Of a DNA stretch of 64,000 nucleotides, positions 33,508 to 42,599 are shown one piece after another (the stretch's first letter is position 1; the number at the start of each line of letters is the position of its first letter). The stretch is from Cryptosporangium arvum DSM 44712 (GTDB lineage Bacteria > Actinomycetota > Actinomycetes > Mycobacteriales > Cryptosporangiaceae). The notes beneath the pieces were generated by a model. That model searched no databases. It worked only from the letters and a program-made list of their open reading frames with translations, and was not told the origin of the DNA. The stretch lies in the NCBI RefSeq assembly GCF_000585375.1, contig NZ_KK073874.1, forward strand, positions 2,046,001-2,110,000, in the 5' to 3' direction. A program made the translations under genes and the position numbers.

Positions 33508-34203
33508 TCAGAGACCAGGGGTGTTCGGAGCTTCCAGCAGGCCGAGACGCAACGCCGTCATCAGCGCCTGCGCGCGGTTTCCCGCTCCGAGCTTCTCGTA
33601 GAGCTTCGAAATGTGGGTCTTCGCGGTGGACTCGCTGACGTAGAGCTGCTTCGCGATACCCGCGACGCTCATCCCGTCGGCCAGCAGCCGCAGCACTTGG
33701 CTCTCGCGCGGCGACAGGTGCGGACCGCTCGGCGTGAGCCGCCGCTTCATCGCGCTGGCCAGGTCGGACGCGGTGAACGCGTTGGGCGAAGAGGCGGCGT
33801 GCCGCGCGGACGCGACCACCTCGTCGGCGGGGGCGTTCTTCGGGACGAACGCCGAAGCGCCGGCCTCGAGCGCGCCGAACAGCTGGTCGTCACCGGCGTA
33901 CATGGTGAGGACCACGATGCCGATGTCGGCCCGGGACGAACGGAGTGCCTTGGTGGCCTCCAGCCCGCTGCCGTCGGGCAGTCGCAGATCCATGATCACG
34001 ACGTCGGGCTTGAGCTCGGCGGCTTTGCGGAGCGCGTCGGCGACCGACCCCGCCTCCCCGACGACCTCGAAACCCGGGTCGCGCTCGAACGCGTGGCGGA
34101 GCCCTTGCCGAATCAAGTCGTGGTCGTCGACGAGGAGAACAGTCGTTACCCCGCCGCTGGCCTCGCCCCCCGGCGGGCTGGGGAAGGACCTGTTGTCAGT
34201 CAC
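33508..34203 (-). CDS. NarL/LuxR-family response regulator
   Basis: Receiver domain (about residues 15-135) with DDHDLIRQG acidic residues, phospho-acceptor Asp in VVIMDLRLPDGSG, and a conserved Lys in FVPKNAPADE. The C-terminal LuxR helix-turn-helix (about 160-222) shows LSPRESQVLRLLADGMSVAG and STAKTHISKLYEKLGAGNR. Translation begins at a GTG with GGAGGTG upstream. It is 158 bp downstream of the histidine kinase gene and on the same strand, so the two form a two-component system. The signal is unknown. Confidence 0.93.
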   Translation of the reverse strand: MTDNRSFPSPPGGEASGGVTTVLLVDDHDLIRQGLRHAFERDPGFEVVGEAGSVADALRKAAELKPDVVIMDLRLPDGSGLEATKALRSSRADIGIVVLTMYAGDDQLFGALEAGASAFVPKNAPADEVVASARHAASSPNAFTASDLASAMKRRLTPSGPHLSPRESQVLRLLADGMSVAGIAKQLYVSESTAKTHISKLYEKLGAGNRAQALMTALRLGLLEAPNTPGL

Positions 34204-34361
34204 TGTCTGGCCGCACCTCCTGCAGCGTCACGTTATACGATCCGTCGCCTAAAGTTCTCATATCAGGGTCTCTGTAGGTGATGGCCAGCAAGAATGCATT
34301 CCGTCCCGCCACAGTGGACGGCGGAGCCCGGGAAAACGGTCGTTGATGTGAATTATGCCAT

Positions 34362-35921
34362 TTAGCTGGCCGTTCCTTGTCGGGATTTCCCGCCCAAGAC
34401 AACACGCACCGTGGTCCCTTTGGGGGCACGGGGCACGATTTCCAACTCGGCCCGGACGCGATTGGCGCGTTCGGCCATGATCGTCATTCCGTAGCGGCCC
34501 TCCGGCCGGTCCCGGCCGAGCCCCTTTCCGTCGTCGCTCACCTCGACCTGGGCGAACGGCGGATCCACCTCGCACGTGACCCACAGGTTGGCCGCACCGG
34601 CGTGCTTGCGTGCGTTCGTCACCGCCTCCTGTGCGATACGCAGCAGCTCGGATTCGACCGCGGCCGGCAGCCGGGCCGTCGACTCGTCGAGCGAGAGGTG
34701 CACCCGCAGGCCGGCGGACGACCCGATCGTCCGGGCGTAGTCGGCGATCGCGCTGCCCAGGCCGCCGTGCCGGTCGACGTCGCTGCGCAGCTCGAAGAGG
34801 CTCAGCCGCAGCTCGGTGATGACCCGGGTGACCTCGGCCCGCAGCAGCCGCAGCGTGCTCTCCGCCGCCTCGCTCTCCGCGGGCAGGTCGGCGATCGCGT
34901 TGTCGATCCCGTAGCCCACCATCACGAGTTCCTGAGCGACGCCGTCGTGGATCTCCCGGGCCAGGCGCTGCCGCTCCTCGACCGTCGCCAGCCCGCGCAC
35001 CTCGTCGAAGAGCAGCGCGGTCTCCAGCCGCAGCGCGGCGTTGCCGACGACCTCGACGGCCTCGGCGACCGCGGCCGGCGGGTAGGCGCCGGTGCGGTCG
35101 GACTCCAGCACGACCAGCCCCACCGTGCGCACCCCGGTGATCATCGGCAGCACCAGCACCGACACCGGCGTGCCCGGCCCCGCCCGGTCCAGCGTGCGGT
35201 TGGACACCTGCGGCTGCTGGCTCGCCCAGGTGTCGGCGAGCGGGGTCTCGGCGTCGAACGACGTCTCCCAGGCGACGCGCCCGGGCGCACGCTGGGTCAG
35301 CACCTCGAGCCGGCCGCCGCCGCTGCCGGTCAGCACCGCGCTGCGATCCGTGGCGGCGACCTGGTTGAGCTCCTCGAGGAGCCGGTCGCCGAGGCTGCCG
35401 GGGTCGAGACCGCCCGGCAGTTGTCGCGCGATCGTGCGGAGCTGGGTGAGCAGCCGGGCGGCCTGGACGAACTCGGGCTCGACGGCGTCGCTGCGGCTGC
35501 GGACCAGGCGCTGCACGGCGAGGCCGAGGACACCGGCGACCCCGGCCAGCACGGTCCACTCGAGGGCCGCCAGCCCGTACGAGGACGAACCCAGCTGGTC
35601 CTGCAGTGCGCCGGCCACCACGAGCGCCACCGCGGTCACACCGACGAGCGCGCCGAGTTCGGCCCGGCCCGCGACCGCCCCGACCGCGAACGCCGGCGCG
35701 GCCAGGTAGGCCAGCACGAACGCCGGGTGGACGAAGGCCTCCTCGGCCGGCGGCGTGGCGGCCGCCATCGCGACCACGATCACCTCGGCCAGCCAGCCGA
35801 TCCGCGCCGGCCAGGCCCGCTCGGGGGCCACCAGGCCGGGCGCGGCGGCGAGCGCGAACAACGCGCACCAGAGCAGCGTCGGCGCGATCGAGCCGGTGCT
35901 CGCCAGCGACAGCACGATCAC
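34362..35921 (-). CDS. Sensor histidine kinase (NarL-type partner, GAF-containing)
   Basis: About 100 N-terminal residues form four or five hydrophobic helices. A GAF-like region follows (about 170-300). The phosphorylated His lies in RQRLAREIHDGVAQELVM (HisKA_3), and the ATPase domain has NARKHAGAANLW and EVSDDGKGLG. The start at GTG 35921 is uncertain: the frame stays open upstream into the fadD15 stop region without another canonical start. It partners the response regulator at 33508. Confidence 0.88.
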   Translation of the reverse strand: MIVLSLASTGSIAPTLLWCALFALAAAPGLVAPERAWPARIGWLAEVIVVAMAAATPPAEEAFVHPAFVLAYLAAPAFAVGAVAGRAELGALVGVTAVALVVAGALQDQLGSSSYGLAALEWTVLAGVAGVLGLAVQRLVRSRSDAVEPEFVQAARLLTQLRTIARQLPGGLDPGSLGDRLLEELNQVAATDRSAVLTGSGGGRLEVLTQRAPGRVAWETSFDAETPLADTWASQQPQVSNRTLDRAGPGTPVSVLVLPMITGVRTVGLVVLESDRTGAYPPAAVAEAVEVVGNAALRLETALLFDEVRGLATVEERQRLAREIHDGVAQELVMVGYGIDNAIADLPAESEAAESTLRLLRAEVTRVITELRLSLFELRSDVDRHGGLGSAIADYARTIGSSAGLRVHLSLDESTARLPAAVESELLRIAQEAVTNARKHAGAANLWVTCEVDPPFAQVEVSDDGKGLGRDRPEGRYGMTIMAERANRVRAELEIVPRAPKGTTVRVVLGGKSRQGTAS

Positions 35922-36045
35922 CAGCGTCAGCAGGCAACCGCGGATCAGACGGGTCAGCGCGACGGTCTCCAGCAGGGCCGACGCCGGGGGCAGCCCGCGC
36001 AGCCAGGCCGGCCCGCTGCGTACCGGGGTGCCCCGGACGACCCGG

Positions 36046-37836
36046 TCAGGTGTAGATAGCGGCGATCTCGTCGGCGTACTCCTTCTCCACGACGGAGCGC
36101 TTCAGCTTCATGCTCGGCGTCAGCTCGCCCGTCTCTTCGGTGAAGTCGCGAGGCAGAATACGGAAAACCTTGACCTGCTCGGCGCGCGACACGGCCTGGT
36201 TGGCGTCGTCCACCGCGGCCTGGATCTCCGCCCGCAGTTCGGGGTCCTCCGCGAGATCGCCCACGGTAGCGTCCGCGGGCTTTCCCTGCTTGTCCTTCCA
36301 CGGCCCGAACGCGTCCGGGTCGACGGTCACGACCGCGCCGATGAACGGCTTGCCGTCGCCGACGACCATCGCCTGGCTGACCAGCGCGTGCGCCCGGATG
36401 CGGTCCTCGAGCACGGCCGGGGCGACGTTCTTGCCGGCGGCGGTGACGATCAGCTCCTTCTTGCGCCCGGTGATCGTGAGGAAGCCCTCGTCGTCCAGGG
36501 TGCCGAGGTCGCCGGTGTGGAAGAAGCCGTTCTTGAGCGCTTCCGCGGTGGCGTCGGGGTTGTGCCAGTACTCGGAGAACACGTGGTCGCCGGCGATCAG
36601 CACCTCGCCGTCGTCGGCGATGCGCACGGTCATGCCGGGCAGCGGGCGCCCGACGGTGCCGAGCTTCACCGCGTCGTCGACGTTGGCCGCGGTGGCCGGC
36701 GAGGTCTCGGTGAGCCCGTACCCCTCGGAGACCCAGAGCCCGATGCCCCGGAAGAAGTGCGCGAGCCGGGGCCCGAGGGGCGCGCCGCCGGAGATCGCGT
36801 GGGTGCAGGAACCTCCGAGCGCGGCGCGCAGCTTCGCGTAGACGAGCTTGTCGAAGACCGCGTGCTGGGCGCGCAGCAACAGGCCGGGACCGCCGGAGTC
36901 CAGCGCTTCGCTGTACGCCACCGCCACCCGGTCGGCCCGGTCGAAGATCGCGCCCTTGCCTTCCTTGTGCGCCTTCTGCTTCGCGCCGTTGTAGACCTTC
37001 TCGAACACCCGCGGGACCGCCAGGACGAACGTCGGGCGGAACGTCTGCAGGTCGTTCATCAGGTTCTTGATGTCGGGCGCGTGGCCGAGCGTCGCCCGCG
37101 ACTGCACCGCGCCCAGCTGGATCAGCCGCGCGAACGCGTGCGCCAGCGGGAGGAACAGCAGCGTGGACGCGCCCTCGTTGAACATGCTCGGCAGCATCGG
37201 CAGCGCGTTGCCGACCTCGAACAGCAGGTTCTTGTGGGTGAGCACGCAGCCTTTGGGGCGGCCGGTGGTGCCCGAGGTGTAGATGATCGTCGCGGTGTCG
37301 GCGGGGCCGAGGGCGGCCCGCCGCTCGTCGACGTCGGCAGAAGGAACGGACGCTCCACCGGACGTCAGCAGCTCCACCGCCGACGCGTCGATCTGCCAGA
37401 CCTGGCGCAGGGAGGGCAGCGACCCGCGGACGGCCTCGACCTGCGACTGGTGGTCGGAGGACTCGACGAAGACGCCGACCGCGCCCGAGTCGCCGAGGAT
37501 CCACTGCACCTGCTCGGCCGACGACGTCTCGTAGATCGGGACGGTGACGGCGCCCGCGGCCCAGATCGCGTAGTCGACGAGCGTCCACTCGTAGCGGGTG
37601 CGTGCCATCAGGCCGATCCGGTCACCCGGCTGGATACCCGAGGCGATCAGCCCCTTCGCGACGCCGACGACCTCGTCCCGGAACGTGGCGGCGGTGACAT
37701 CCGTCCAGCCGCCCCCGGAGGGCCTACGGAACGTGACCTTGTCCGGCACCTCCTCGGCGGCACTCCAGACCGGATCGGTCAGATTTGCCCCGTCCGGGAC
37801 GGTGTAGACGGCGGGCTGAGCGAACTCACGCACCAC
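36046..37836 (-). CDS. fadD15: Long-chain fatty-acid-CoA ligase, FadD15 type
   Basis: Activates fatty acids as acyl-AMP and then acyl-CoA. The AMP-binding motif is IIYTSGTTGRPKGCVLTH; SEGYGLTETSPATAAN, and TGDLGTLDDEGFLTITGRKK are the other family signatures. The length of 596 aa fits. In M. tuberculosis fadD15 (Rv2187) is next to pimB, as here, which hints at acyl supply for phosphatidylinositol mannosides or other envelope lipids. It has 110 nt to the histidine kinase start and may share its transcript. The divergent metallophosphoesterase gene begins 94 bp upstream. Confidence 0.92.
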   Translation of the reverse strand: MVREFAQPAVYTVPDGANLTDPVWSAAEEVPDKVTFRRPSGGGWTDVTAATFRDEVVGVAKGLIASGIQPGDRIGLMARTRYEWTLVDYAIWAAGAVTVPIYETSSAEQVQWILGDSGAVGVFVESSDHQSQVEAVRGSLPSLRQVWQIDASAVELLTSGGASVPSADVDERRAALGPADTATIIYTSGTTGRPKGCVLTHKNLLFEVGNALPMLPSMFNEGASTLLFLPLAHAFARLIQLGAVQSRATLGHAPDIKNLMNDLQTFRPTFVLAVPRVFEKVYNGAKQKAHKEGKGAIFDRADRVAVAYSEALDSGGPGLLLRAQHAVFDKLVYAKLRAALGGSCTHAISGGAPLGPRLAHFFRGIGLWVSEGYGLTETSPATAANVDDAVKLGTVGRPLPGMTVRIADDGEVLIAGDHVFSEYWHNPDATAEALKNGFFHTGDLGTLDDEGFLTITGRKKELIVTAAGKNVAPAVLEDRIRAHALVSQAMVVGDGKPFIGAVVTVDPDAFGPWKDKQGKPADATVGDLAEDPELRAEIQAAVDDANQAVSRAEQVKVFRILPRDFTEETGELTPSMKLKRSVVEKEYADEIAAIYT

Positions 37837-37930
37837 GGCCTCCCCTTCCTGTGTCGCGTTCCCATCAACGGTATCCGACCGTGGTACGGGTCACGGTGGT
37901 CCCCTTCGCGTCCGGTGGCATGCTTCGGGA

Positions 37931-38740
37931 GTGCCCCGCCTCCACGTGGTCTCCGACGTCCACGGCCGCGCCGACGCGCTGGCTACCGCCGGTGACGGCG
38001 CCGACGGACTCCTCGTTCTCGGCGACCTGCTGCTCTACCTCGACTACGCCGACCCGTCCCAGGGCATCCTCGCCGACCTGCTCGGCGCGCAGGCCGGGGC
38101 CGAGTTCGCGGCGTTGCGCAAGGAGCACCGCTTCGGCGACCTGCGCTCGATCGGCGCGCAGCTGTCCCAGGTCGACGACCTGCCGGGCGCGGTGACCGAG
38201 GCGGCCCGCCAGCAGTACGCCGAGCTGTTCGGGATCATGCCGACGCCCGCGTACTGCACGTACGGCAACGTCGACATGCCGGCGCTCTGGCCGGAGTTCG
38301 TCGACGACAAGCACCGCATGTTCGACGCCGAGGTGGTGGAGATCGGCGGCTGGCGTTTCGGTTTCGTGGGTGGATGGCCCCGCAAGCTCCTGCCGGCGGC
38401 GCAACCGGTGACCCGCGCACCGCGGATCCCGCCGATTCCGTTCGGCGCCGACTTCTCCCCGGAGGAGTTCGCCGCGAAAGTGGAATCGCTCGGCCCGGTC
38501 GACGTCCTCTGCTCGCACGTGCCACCGGCCGTCCCGGAACTGCGCTGGGACACCGTCACCCGGCGGCCGGAGGTGGCCTCCGAAGCACTGCTCGAGGCGA
38601 TCCACACCCACCAGCCGCGGTACGCGCTCTTCGGCCACGTCCACCAGCCGCTCCAGCGGCGGCTGCGGATCGGGCGCACGGAGTGCGTCAACGTGGGTCA
38701 CTTCCGGGCGACCGGACAACCGTTCGTGCTGGAGTGGTAA
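37931..38740 (+). CDS. Calcineurin-like metallophosphoesterase
   Basis: The dimetal-site motifs appear in order: DVHGR in VVSDVHGRAD, GDLLL in LVLGDLLLYLD, GNVD in YGNVDMP, SHVPP and GHVHQP. The protein of 269 aa has no signal peptide and no membrane segment, so it acts in the cytoplasm. Substrate is unknown; related stand-alone enzymes act on nucleotides or on phospholipid precursors. GTG start. It is followed after 9 bp by the SRPBCC gene. Confidence 0.88.
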   Translation: MPRLHVVSDVHGRADALATAGDGADGLLVLGDLLLYLDYADPSQGILADLLGAQAGAEFAALRKEHRFGDLRSIGAQLSQVDDLPGAVTEAARQQYAELFGIMPTPAYCTYGNVDMPALWPEFVDDKHRMFDAEVVEIGGWRFGFVGGWPRKLLPAAQPVTRAPRIPPIPFGADFSPEEFAAKVESLGPVDVLCSHVPPAVPELRWDTVTRRPEVASEALLEAIHTHQPRYALFGHVHQPLQRRLRIGRTECVNVGHFRATGQPFVLEW

Positions 38741-38749
38741 GCAGAACAC

Positions 38750-39193
38750 ATGGCGGACTCCTCCCAGCAGTCGATCACGATCCCCGCGCCGGTCGGCACG
38801 ATCGCGGCGGTCATCAGTGACTTCGCGTCCTACCCCGAGTGGGTCGACGCGGTGAAGAGCGTGGAGATCGTCAGCGAGTACGAGGACGGCTACACCCACC
38901 AGGCGAAATTCGTTCTCGACGCGGGACCGGTCAAAGACGAGTACACGCTGGAATACGCGTACGCCGAGGACCTCACCCGGATCGAGTGGACGCTCGTCGA
39001 AAGCACGATGATGAAAGTCCAGGACGGTAGCTACGACCTGGTCGACAACGGCGACGGCACCACGGAAGTCACCTACACGCTGACCGTGGACATCAACCTG
39101 CCGATGCTCGGGATGTTCAAGCGCAAAGCCGAGAAGATGATCATGGACACCGCGCTCAAGGATTTGAAGAAGCGCGTGGAATCGTGCGCGTAG
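38750..39193 (+). CDS. SRPBCC (polyketide cyclase/START-like) protein
   Basis: A 147-residue protein with the SRPBCC lipid-binding fold pattern: ITIPAPVGTIAAVISDFASYPEWV at the N-terminus (a ligand-pocket helix-grip start), YTLEYAYAEDLTRIEWTLVE strands, and a long C-terminal helix. It resembles M. tuberculosis Rv2185c, which lies in the same gene set. It overlaps the ArsA-like ATPase gene by 10 nt. A carrier or sensor for a hydrophobic molecule is plausible; no catalytic residues are evident. Confidence 0.88.
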   Translation: MADSSQQSITIPAPVGTIAAVISDFASYPEWVDAVKSVEIVSEYEDGYTHQAKFVLDAGPVKDEYTLEYAYAEDLTRIEWTLVESTMMKVQDGSYDLVDNGDGTTEVTYTLTVDINLPMLGMFKRKAEKMIMDTALKDLKKRVESCA

Positions 39194-40332
39194 TTCTTTT
39201 CACCGGTAAGGGCGGAGTCGGGAAGACCACCTCCGCGGCCGCCACCGCCGTGCTGGCGGCCCGGGCCGGTGCCACGCTCGTCGTCTCCACCGATCCCGCG
39301 CACTCGCTGGCCGACGCGCTCGGGCTCCCGGTCGGCGCCGAGCCGACGCCGGTCGCCGACGGTCTGCACGCCCAGCAGGTCGACCCGCAGGCACGCTACG
39401 AGCAGTACTGGGGCACGCTGCGCGGCTACCTCACCACGGTGCTCCGCCACGGGGGCCTGTCCGGCGTCGCCGCCGAGGAGATCGTCGTCCCGCCCGGGCT
39501 GGACGACCTGTTCGCGCTGTTCGCCGTGCGCGACGAGGCCCGGTCCGGGCGGTGGGACACGGTCGTCGTCGACTGTGCCCCGACCGCGGAGACGCTCCGG
39601 CTGCTCACGCTGCCCGACGTGCTCGGCTGGTACACCGATCGGCTGGCGCCGCTGCACCGCCGGTTGTCCGGCGTCGCGCGTCCGGTGCTCGGCCGGGAAC
39701 TGCAGAACCTCCTTCCCGACGACGCCGTGGTGAGCGCCGTCCAGAAGCTGCGGACGGCGCTCGCGGACGTCCGTGACCTGCTCACCGACCCGCAGACGAG
39801 CGCGGTGCGGCTCGTCCTCACGCCGGAGGCCGTGGTGCTCGCCGAAGCGCGACGCACGTTCACGGCGCTGGCGCTCCACGGGTTCGTGGTGGACGGCGCC
39901 GTGGTGAACCGGGTGATCCCCGACGGTGACGACCCCTGGCGGGCCGGGTGGGCCGCCGCGCAGCGTGCCCAGCTGGCCGAAGCGCGGGAGAGCTTCGCCG
40001 GTGTGCCGCTCCGGACCGCGCCCTACCTGCCGGGCGAGCCGGTGGGGGTGCCCGCGCTGACCGAGCTCGCGGAAGCGCTGTACGGCGACGACGACCCGGT
40101 GGCCGCGGTGCCGGTCGAACCACCGCTGCGGCTCGACGGCGACGCCGTGCTCTCGGTGGCGCTGCCGCTCGCCGACCGGTCCGAGATCGCCCTGTCCCGC
40201 GTCGCCGACGACCTGATCCTCACGGTCGCCGGGCGGCGCCGGCTGCTGGCGCTGCCGACCGTGCTGCGCCACCGCGCGGTGGCCGGGGCCCGGCTGCAGG
40301 ACGGCCGGCTGGAAGTGAGGTTCGAAGGATGA
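39184..40332 (+). CDS. ArsA/GET3-like ATPase
   Basis: The P-loop VLFTGKGGVGKTTSAAATA (Lys14) is of the deviant SIMIBI type, and STDPAHSLADALG is the ArsA/Get3 switch region. The single ATPase domain is followed by a C-terminal beta-rich stretch of about 60 residues. GET3 relatives deliver tail-anchored membrane proteins; ArsA pairs with arsenite pumps. No arsB or ArsR gene is nearby, so arsenite transport is unlikely. Similar to Rv2184c. It begins at GTG within the SRPBCC gene, and its stop overlaps the next ATG. Confidence 0.85.
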   Translation: MRVVLFTGKGGVGKTTSAAATAVLAARAGATLVVSTDPAHSLADALGLPVGAEPTPVADGLHAQQVDPQARYEQYWGTLRGYLTTVLRHGGLSGVAAEEIVVPPGLDDLFALFAVRDEARSGRWDTVVVDCAPTAETLRLLTLPDVLGWYTDRLAPLHRRLSGVARPVLGRELQNLLPDDAVVSAVQKLRTALADVRDLLTDPQTSAVRLVLTPEAVVLAEARRTFTALALHGFVVDGAVVNRVIPDGDDPWRAGWAAAQRAQLAEARESFAGVPLRTAPYLPGEPVGVPALTELAEALYGDDDPVAAVPVEPPLRLDGDAVLSVALPLADRSEIALSRVADDLILTVAGRRRLLALPTVLRHRAVAGARLQDGRLEVRFEG

Positions 40333-40589
40333 CTACTCCTCCGCCCGGCCCGCTGGTCGACGAAGCGGTCAGGTTCGCCGAGGCGCTGCTGCACCGCGTG
40401 CGCGGGGACGGCGCCCCCGACCTGCCGCCGGAACTCGTCGCCCGGTTCAGCGGCGCGGTCGCCGACGTGGCCGTCGCCGGCGCCGGATTGTTGCAGGTCG
40501 TCGCGGAGGTCGCGCGGGAGTGGGGCGCGTCGGCCGGGGCCGAGGAGCCCGACGAAGAACCCCCGGTGGAACGAATCGACATCAGCTGA
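40329..40589 (+). CDS. Small conserved protein coupled to the ArsA-like ATPase
   Basis: An 86-residue, mostly helical protein (LVDEAVRFAEALLHRVRGDG, then VAVAGAGLLQVVAEVAREWG) with an acidic tail EEPDEEPPVERIDIS. Its ATG overlaps the ATPase stop (ATGA), so it is translationally coupled. The position corresponds to Rv2183c in M. tuberculosis. It might be a regulatory partner of the ATPase. Function is unknown. Confidence 0.8.
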   Translation: MTTPPPGPLVDEAVRFAEALLHRVRGDGAPDLPPELVARFSGAVADVAVAGAGLLQVVAEVAREWGASAGAEEPDEEPPVERIDIS

Positions 40590-40696
40590 AGTTTGGGACG
40601 CCACGGCGGAGCGATGATTACCCGTCGAGCGGCGTGCCATACGCTGCGCAGAAGCGTGACGCTGACCGGAAGGTGCGTAGGTGTGGTGAGGGGCGC

Positions 40697-41641
40697 GTGA
40701 GCCTGACCGTCGGAGTCGACGTCGGAGGAACCAAGGTATTGGCCGGAGTGGTGACTCCGGATGGGGAAGTGCTCGCCACGGTGCGGCGGCCCACCCCGAG
40801 CCAGGACGTCAACGACACGGCCCGGGTCATCGCCGAGGTCGTGCGTGAGCTCGACGAGGACTTCTCGATCGAGGCGGTCGGCGTCGGCGCGGCGGGCTGG
40901 ATCGATGCATCCCGTTCGGTCGTGCTGCACGCACCGAACCTCGCCTGGCGTCGGGAGCCGCTGCGCGACCGGATCCAGGAGCGGGTCGACCTGCCGGTCG
41001 TCGTCGAGAACGACGCGAACGCGGCGGCCTGGGCCGAGTACCGGTTCGGCGCCGGCCAGGACCAGCACCATCTGATCCTGATCACGGTCGGCACCGGGAT
41101 CGGCGGTGGCGCGGTCGTCAACGGTGAGATTTACCGTGGGCACTTCGGGATGGCGGCCGAGTACGGGCACACCCGCGCCGTGCCGGACGGGCACCCGTGC
41201 GGCTGCGGCGCGAGCGGGTGCTGGGAGCAGTACGCGAGCGGCAAGGCGCTGGTGCGGTTCGCCAAGCAGCGGGCCCGCGAGGACGCCTCGGCGGCGCGCG
41301 TGCTGCTGGAGATGGCCGGTGGCCACGCCGACCACATCGACGGACCGATGGTGACCAGGGCCGCGCAGGCCGGCGACGCCGCGGCGCTGGCGTCGTTCAC
41401 CGAGCTCGGCGACTGGCTCGGCTGGGGCATGGCCGACCTGGTGTCCGGCTGGGACCCGCAGTGCATCATCCTCGGCGGCGGTGTCGCCGAGGCCGGTGAC
41501 CTGCTGTCGGTGCCGGCCCGGGAGACCTACGCCAAGGTGACGGCTCTGCGCGGACGCACCGAGGTGGCCGAGGTGCGCATCGCCGGGCTCGGCAACAAGG
41601 CCGGTCTGATCGGTGCGGCGGATCTCGCTCGCATCCGGTGA
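40697..41641 (+). CDS. glk: ROK-family glucokinase
   Basis: Phosphorylates glucose. VGVDVGGTKVLAGVV is the ATP phosphate-binding loop and VENDANAAAWAEYRFGAG carries the catalytic Asp. GHPCGCGASGCWEQY is the ROK zinc motif, and ITVGTGIGGGAVVNGEI the second phosphate loop. GTG 40697 is preceded by GAGGGG and gives 314 aa; the longer open frame upstream is not conserved. A gene coupled by GTGA overlap follows. Confidence 0.9.
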   Translation: MSLTVGVDVGGTKVLAGVVTPDGEVLATVRRPTPSQDVNDTARVIAEVVRELDEDFSIEAVGVGAAGWIDASRSVVLHAPNLAWRREPLRDRIQERVDLPVVVENDANAAAWAEYRFGAGQDQHHLILITVGTGIGGGAVVNGEIYRGHFGMAAEYGHTRAVPDGHPCGCGASGCWEQYASGKALVRFAKQRAREDASAARVLLEMAGGHADHIDGPMVTRAAQAGDAAALASFTELGDWLGWGMADLVSGWDPQCIILGGGVAEAGDLLSVPARETYAKVTALRGRTEVAEVRIAGLGNKAGLIGAADLARIR

Positions 41642-42306
41642 CGACCTGGCTGCGGCTGCTCGACTGGAACGTCCGCGGCCTGCGTGACGACGTCGACGCC
41701 CTGGTGCGTACCGTCCGGGGCGTCGCGCCGCACGTCGTGGTGCTGCAGGAAGCGCCCAGGGTGGTGCGCTGGCGGGCCCGGGCGGCGTCGCTGGCCCGCC
41801 GCTGCGGCCTGGTCGTCGTCCAGGGTGGGGCGTCCGGCAACCTGGTGTTGTCCTCGCTGGCGGTGACCGTGCGCGACGCCGGGGTCCTGCGGCTGCCGCT
41901 CACCCGGTTCCAGCACCCGCGGGCGGCCGTGGTCGTGCGTGGCTCCCTGGCCGGAGCGCCGTTCACGGTGGCCGGAGTCCACCTCGGACTCACCGAGCCC
42001 GAGCGGGTCGGGCACGTGCCGGTCCTGCTGGGTGCGCTGGCCGGGAACGAACCGGTGGTGCTCGCGGGCGACGTCAACGAGACCGGCGACGGACCGGCCT
42101 GGAGTGCGTTGGCCGAGCGGCTGACCGACGCCGGGGCCGCCGATCCGACGCCGACCTTCAGCACCCGGTCGCCGCGGCGCCGGATCGACGGCATCTTCGT
42201 CTCGCCCGGCGTCCCGGTGCGCGACTACCGGGTACTGACCACGCCGGACGTCGCGCTGGCCAGCGACCACCGCCCGGTGATGGCCGAGATCGGGCTCACG
42301 CGCTGA
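41638..42306 (+). CDS. Endonuclease/exonuclease/phosphatase (EEP) family protein
   Basis: EEP-fold hydrolase of 222 aa. LRLLDWNVRGL provides the Asn, VVLQEAPR the metal-binding Glu, VAGVHLGL the His/Leu strand, VLAGDVNET the Asp/Asn, RRIDGIFVSP the second Asp, and ASDHRPVMAEI the catalytic His. The order is complete, so it is probably active. Substrates in the superfamily include DNA, phosphoinositides and sphingomyelin; given the lipid context a phospholipid is possible. It starts at GTG overlapping the glk stop and overlaps the converging small gene by 11 nt. Confidence 0.87.
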   Translation: MTTWLRLLDWNVRGLRDDVDALVRTVRGVAPHVVVLQEAPRVVRWRARAASLARRCGLVVVQGGASGNLVLSSLAVTVRDAGVLRLPLTRFQHPRAAVVVRGSLAGAPFTVAGVHLGLTEPERVGHVPVLLGALAGNEPVVLAGDVNETGDGPAWSALAERLTDAGAADPTPTFSTRSPRRRIDGIFVSPGVPVRDYRVLTTPDVALASDHRPVMAEIGLTR

Positions 42307-42517
42307 GACGTGCGGCGGCGAGCCACCGCTCGAGCGGCAACGAGGTGCCGCGGCACACCGACCGACCGGCGTAGAGCAGAACGGCGTCGGTCGCCTCGGC
42401 GAGCTTGGCGATCTCCGTGCGTGCCAGCAGCGCCTCGCGCTCGGGCTCCTCGAACCACTCCGGGTCGTGCCCGGTCAGCGCGCACCAGAGGGCGAGCACC
42501 TGTTCGTGACGGGCCAT
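42296..42517 (-). CDS. Small helical protein, function unknown
   Basis: A 73-residue protein (MARHEQVLALWCALTGHDPEW...) predicted largely helical, with acidic and Ala-rich segments. ATG 42517 is preceded by GGGAGGTGGTG. A longer reading frame upstream is less plausible. It overlaps the convergent EEP gene by 11 nt. I do not recognise a family. Confidence 0.6.
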   Translation of the reverse strand: MARHEQVLALWCALTGHDPEWFEEPEREALLARTEIAKLAEATDAVLLYAGRSVCRGTSLPLERWLAAARLSA

Positions 42518-42599
42518 CGTCACCACCTCCCACCGCACACGGTGGGGGATGCGCGCTACGCGCTGTGGACCACCGTGTGACCGTGCGGGAAATTCGTGA